Below are positions 6,713 through 8,667 of a stretch of DNA of 8,667 nucleotides, piece after piece. The notes beneath the pieces were generated by a model, which had not been told where the DNA came from, searched no databases, and worked only from the letters and a program-made list of their open reading frames with translations. This DNA comes from Deinococcales bacterium (lineage in GTDB: Bacteria; Deinococcota; Deinococci; Deinococcales; JAAFIG01), in the NCBI GenBank assembly GCA_013298595.1, contig JAAFIG010000046.1, forward strand, positions 23,720 to 32,386. Reading direction: 5' to 3'. Each line of letters starts with the position of its first letter. The stretch's first letter is position 1. A program made the translations under genes and the position numbers.

Positions 6713-8523
6713 GGTGTCACCTTCCAACTGGCAATATTGCCACTATCAAATCCCGCATAGAATTGTTGACCATCACTTGAAGCTGTGAGTGCAAAAACTG
6801 CACCTAGTTGTGGTTCTACCTCGAGCATCATCTTCTGATTTGGTACATCCCAAAGGATTATTCTGCCATCCATGCCACCAGTTACCAGTGTGGTGGAATT
6901 TAACCAAGCCATTGTTCTAACAGCCCCAAGATGTCCTTTGAGCGTTGCCTCAAGTGTTTGCGTGGCAGTATTCCAAATGCGAACTTGGTGATCTTCGCTC
7001 CCACTGGCAAGACGTGTTCCATCACTCGAGTATGCAATCGTAAAAACAGGGCGGCTCGAGTCTACGGGCTGCAATGTAAATTGGGTTTCGCCAGTATCAG
7101 GGTTTCGCAGTTTAATTGTGCCATCACTGCTGGCACTGGCTAATGCTGTACCACTTGGATTGTATTGCACTGCGTTCACATAATCTGTATGGTCTGTTTG
7201 GGTTTGCTCGAGTGTTTGTGTAGCAGTATTCCAAATACGTAGCGTGTTATCCCATCCTGCACTGGCTAATGTGGTGCTATTTGGCTTCCAAGCCAACCCA
7301 CGAATGGTGTACGTATGACCACTTAATGTACCTATTTCCTCTCGAGTGCCAGCGTTCCAAAGGTGAATGATGCTGTCTTCGCCTGCTGTTGCATAAGCAG
7401 TGCTGTCTGGCGAGTATCCAATAGCATAGACGGATTGTGAACCTAACTGCTGGGAGCTATTTGCGACACCAGTTTTTAGATCACGCGTCATAACTGTTCT
7501 ATCTCGACTGACACTACTAACCGTTTTTTGATTTGGACTTATAGTAATCTGATAAATATTTGCACTGTGCTTAGTTGCAGTACAGGAAATACAAGCCATT
7601 ATCTCGAGTGTCTTCGCATCGAACAAAATTGGCTCACCTTTATTATTTAAAATAACTAATAGGTTTCCATCGCGGCTAAATTGAAATTCACGAACTTGAC
7701 TGTCATAGGGAAAATTCTGAAAATTATTAATTACTCGGGTTACTTCTCCTGTTTCACTATCAATTATTCTAATTGTCCCATCTTGAAATTGAACAGCTAT
7801 CATTTTACTATTTGGAAACCACTGAAGTTTGCTTGGTCGAGAATCCACAACTATTTGGTTGAGAAACACAAGGTTTGTTGAATCAAAAAATGCAATAATA
7901 TTTTTATTTTGATTATCCTGACACAAGCAATACAGTTTTTTGCGATCAGGGCTAAGGTTATCTATATGTAAATCCGTGTAGCTAAGATTGTTTTGAGCTA
8001 TAAAATCATAAAACTTTACCGAGTATTCGACAGTTTCCGTATCTACATTAATTAATTCAATAAAATCTTCACCATATCCTAATGGCGAGGTTTTATTGAA
8101 TTTTACCAAAATTTTATTATCAGAAATCCAATTTATTTGGTTTAGGTGAATTCCTAAAAATATATTATTTATAGATTTATCTAGAGTATTTAAGATGCTT
8201 AACTTATAGTCACTACTATTGGAAGTAAAAATTGGTGCATACGCAATTTTACTTCCACTCGGATTCCAACTTGCTTGGTATCTCGGTTTAGTATACCCAT
8301 CGAACCACATGGGATTTATAAAAGCAAAAATATTGTTTGGAATAGTACCACCACTGTACTGCGTACTTGGAGTTTCTTGGGCTTCCGCATTCCACCAAAA
8401 GTCACCTGATAACAATTGTGTTCCTTGTGGATTCCATTCAGCTACCCAATCTCCCGAAAAACCATGTCCTTGATTAGAATCGCGTCCATAAACTTGTTGT
8501 ACTAGTGTAGCAATTGACCACAA
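6709..8523 (-). CDS. WD40-repeat beta-propeller protein, 5' end apparently removed by an IS
   Basis: The open frame gives 604 residues from a TTG at 8523, but the true N-terminus is probably lost. No ATG or GTG and no Shine-Dalgarno precede it, and an IS end begins 20 nt upstream. The C-terminal half (about 319-604) has seven WD40-type blades, for example IYQITISPNQKTVSSVSRDR, GLAWKPNSTTLASAGWDNTL with RIWN, and AIGYSPDSTAYATAGEDS with IHLWN. These would close one seven-bladed propeller. Residues about 15-310 hold weaker repeats (WVAEWNPQGTQLLSG, ASWNPSGSKIAY, LQWFPNSKMIAVQFQDG), suggesting a second, degenerate propeller. Two blades share the same IWNTATQTLE segment. WD40 proteins act as binding scaffolds; the partner here is unknown. 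The gene is coupled by ATGA to the small ORF and heads the toxin operon as seen. The 5' 900 bp contains no CTCGAG, unlike the 3' part. Whether the truncated frame is still translated is uncertain. Confidence 0.8.
   Translation of the reverse strand: MWSIATLVQQVYGRDSNQGHGFSGDWVAEWNPQGTQLLSGDFWWNAEAQETPSTQYSGGTIPNNIFAFINPMWFDGYTKPRYQASWNPSGSKIAYAPIFTSNSSDYKLSILNTLDKSINNIFLGIHLNQINWISDNKILVKFNKTSPLGYGEDFIELINVDTETVEYSVKFYDFIAQNNLSYTDLHIDNLSPDRKKLYCLCQDNQNKNIIAFFDSTNLVFLNQIVVDSRPSKLQWFPNSKMIAVQFQDGTIRIIDSETGEVTRVINNFQNFPYDSQVREFQFSRDGNLLVILNNKGEPILFDAKTLEIMACISCTATKHSANIYQITISPNQKTVSSVSRDRTVMTRDLKTGVANSSQQLGSQSVYAIGYSPDSTAYATAGEDSIIHLWNAGTREEIGTLSGHTYTIRGLAWKPNSTTLASAGWDNTLRIWNTATQTLEQTQTDHTDYVNAVQYNPSGTALASASSDGTIKLRNPDTGETQFTLQPVDSSRPVFTIAYSSDGTRLASGSEDHQVRIWNTATQTLEATLKGHLGAVRTMAWLNSTTLVTGGMDGRIILWDVPNQKMMLEVEPQLGAVFALTASSDGQQFYAGFDSGNIASWKVTP
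6717..6725 (-). promoter_or_regulatory. ribosome binding site of the 47-residue ORF
   Basis: The minus strand reads GGAAGGTGA, 4 nt before the ATG at 6712, inside the last codons of the WD40 gene. It is one of the better Shine-Dalgarno matches in the window and supports the small ORF being translated. Confidence 0.6.
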
Positions 8524-8543
8524 AACACCACTAGTACCGCTTA

Positions 8544-8667
8544 GAGCGTGTTTATAAAGTGGGTAAAGCCGGTCAGAATTAAGCTGTGAAACAAAAAATC
8601 TACACCAGTAGCCTTACCCGCCAACAGTTTAAGCATCTCGAACCACTTTTACCAGCCGCCAAAACGG
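8544..8667 (+). mobile_element. left end of an IS5-type insertion sequence (right end outside window)
   Basis: The reading frame of the WD40 gene meets a segment starting GAGCGTGTTTATAAAG at 8544, a terminal-repeat style common in IS5-family elements. It is followed 42 nt later by a transposase start pointing inward. The target side reads CCGCTTA just before it, and TTA or TA could be the target duplication. The right end and second target copy are not in the window, so the exact boundary is an estimate. Confidence 0.65.
8586..8667 (+). CDS. IS5-family transposase, N-terminal 27 residues
   Basis: From a GTG at 8586 the frame reads MKQKIYTSS followed by LTRQQFKHLEPLLPAAKT and runs out of the window. 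An in-frame TAA at 8580-8582 excludes a longer start. The pattern matches the N-terminal domain (DUF4096-like) of IS5-family transposases, which typically read YPTDLTDEQWALLEPLLP. This DNA-binding part precedes a DDE catalytic domain, not seen here. It would catalyse movement of the element abutting the WD40 gene. The Shine-Dalgarno is weak. Only the family-level call is supported, because so little sequence is present. Confidence 0.72.
   Translation, partial: MKQKIYTSSLTRQQFKHLEPLLPAAKT

Larger units (their letters stand above)
160..7608. repeat. highly iterated palindrome CTCGAG, 37 copies
   Basis: Start positions: 160, 287, 373, 678, 741, 827, 865, 926, 938, 1131, 1146, 1188, 1710, 2910, 3347, 3572, 3705, 3890, 3927, 3939, 4069, 4132, 4698, 5044, 5538, 5792, 5965, 6349, 6465, 6491, 6679, 6820, 7025, 7055, 7207, 7341 and 7603. 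From base composition one or two would be expected. Bases flanking the hexamer vary freely, so the unit is the hexamer itself and not part of a longer repeat. Sites occur in all three reading phases, coding for Leu-Glu, xxx-Arg-xxx or Ser-Ser/Arg. Gaps are 1194-1709, 1716-2909 and 7609-8667. Function unknown. Comparable in kind to HIP1 (GCGATCGC) of cyanobacteria. Confidence 0.95.

Noticed and set aside
160-7608. CTCGAG copies as cloning linkers or an assembly artefact
   Set aside because: They lie within continuous reading frames at irregular spacing, in natural codons, with no shared flanking sequence.
8541-8636. Minus-strand 31-codon frame (MLKLLAGKATGVDF...) inside the IS end
   Set aside because: It is antisense to the transposase start, ends at the IS boundary and has no family resemblance. 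Chance frame.
1-8667. CRISPR arrays, tRNA or rRNA genes, clear intrinsic terminators
   Set aside because: No regularly spaced direct repeats, no cloverleaf-like or rRNA-like segments, and no GC stem followed by a T-run in the short gaps between genes.

Overview
The window looks like a bacterial chromosome fragment of modest GC (low-to-mid 40s percent, estimated by eye). The organism has a Gram-negative-type envelope: there is a lipobox lipoprotein and a periplasmic multiheme cytochrome c. I cannot place it taxonomically from sequence alone. Every gene except one at the far right edge reads on the minus strand, tightly packed, so the layout is best read from high to low coordinates.

Right edge (8544-8667): the left end of an insertion sequence with the start of an IS5-type transposase on the plus strand. 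It appears to have cut off the 5' end of a WD40-repeat gene (6709-8523). A 47-codon ORF (6569-6712) follows, overlapping its two neighbours by ATGA on both sides. Next comes a 1365-residue lipoprotein (2475-6572) with a modular stalk (TIG-like, carboxypeptidase-regulatory-like and ZU5-like domains, then a proline-rich linker) and a C-terminal GHH/HNH-type nuclease domain. Three bases later come two tandem SUKH (SMI1/KNR4) paralogues (1869-2471 and 1222-1824). A lipoprotein with a nuclease tip followed at once by SUKH proteins is the usual arrangement of a polymorphic toxin and its immunity proteins, and I infer that role here. Then come a small chimeric secreted ORF (857-1210) carrying a duplicated piece of the toxin stalk, and the 5' part of a multiheme cytochrome c gene (1-845) that runs out of the window.

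Overlaid on the genes is a pattern no single gene explains. The palindrome CTCGAG occurs 37 times in 8.7 kb where one or two would be expected. It sits inside codons in all three phases. It is nearly absent from the toxin tip plus immunity genes and from the 5' part of the WD40 gene. It also marks both ends of the 248-bp duplicated block. In two paralogue comparisons one copy carries CTCGAG where the other has a different hexamer encoding the same or nearly the same residues. This behaves like a highly iterated palindrome, comparable in kind to HIP1 of cyanobacteria but with another sequence.
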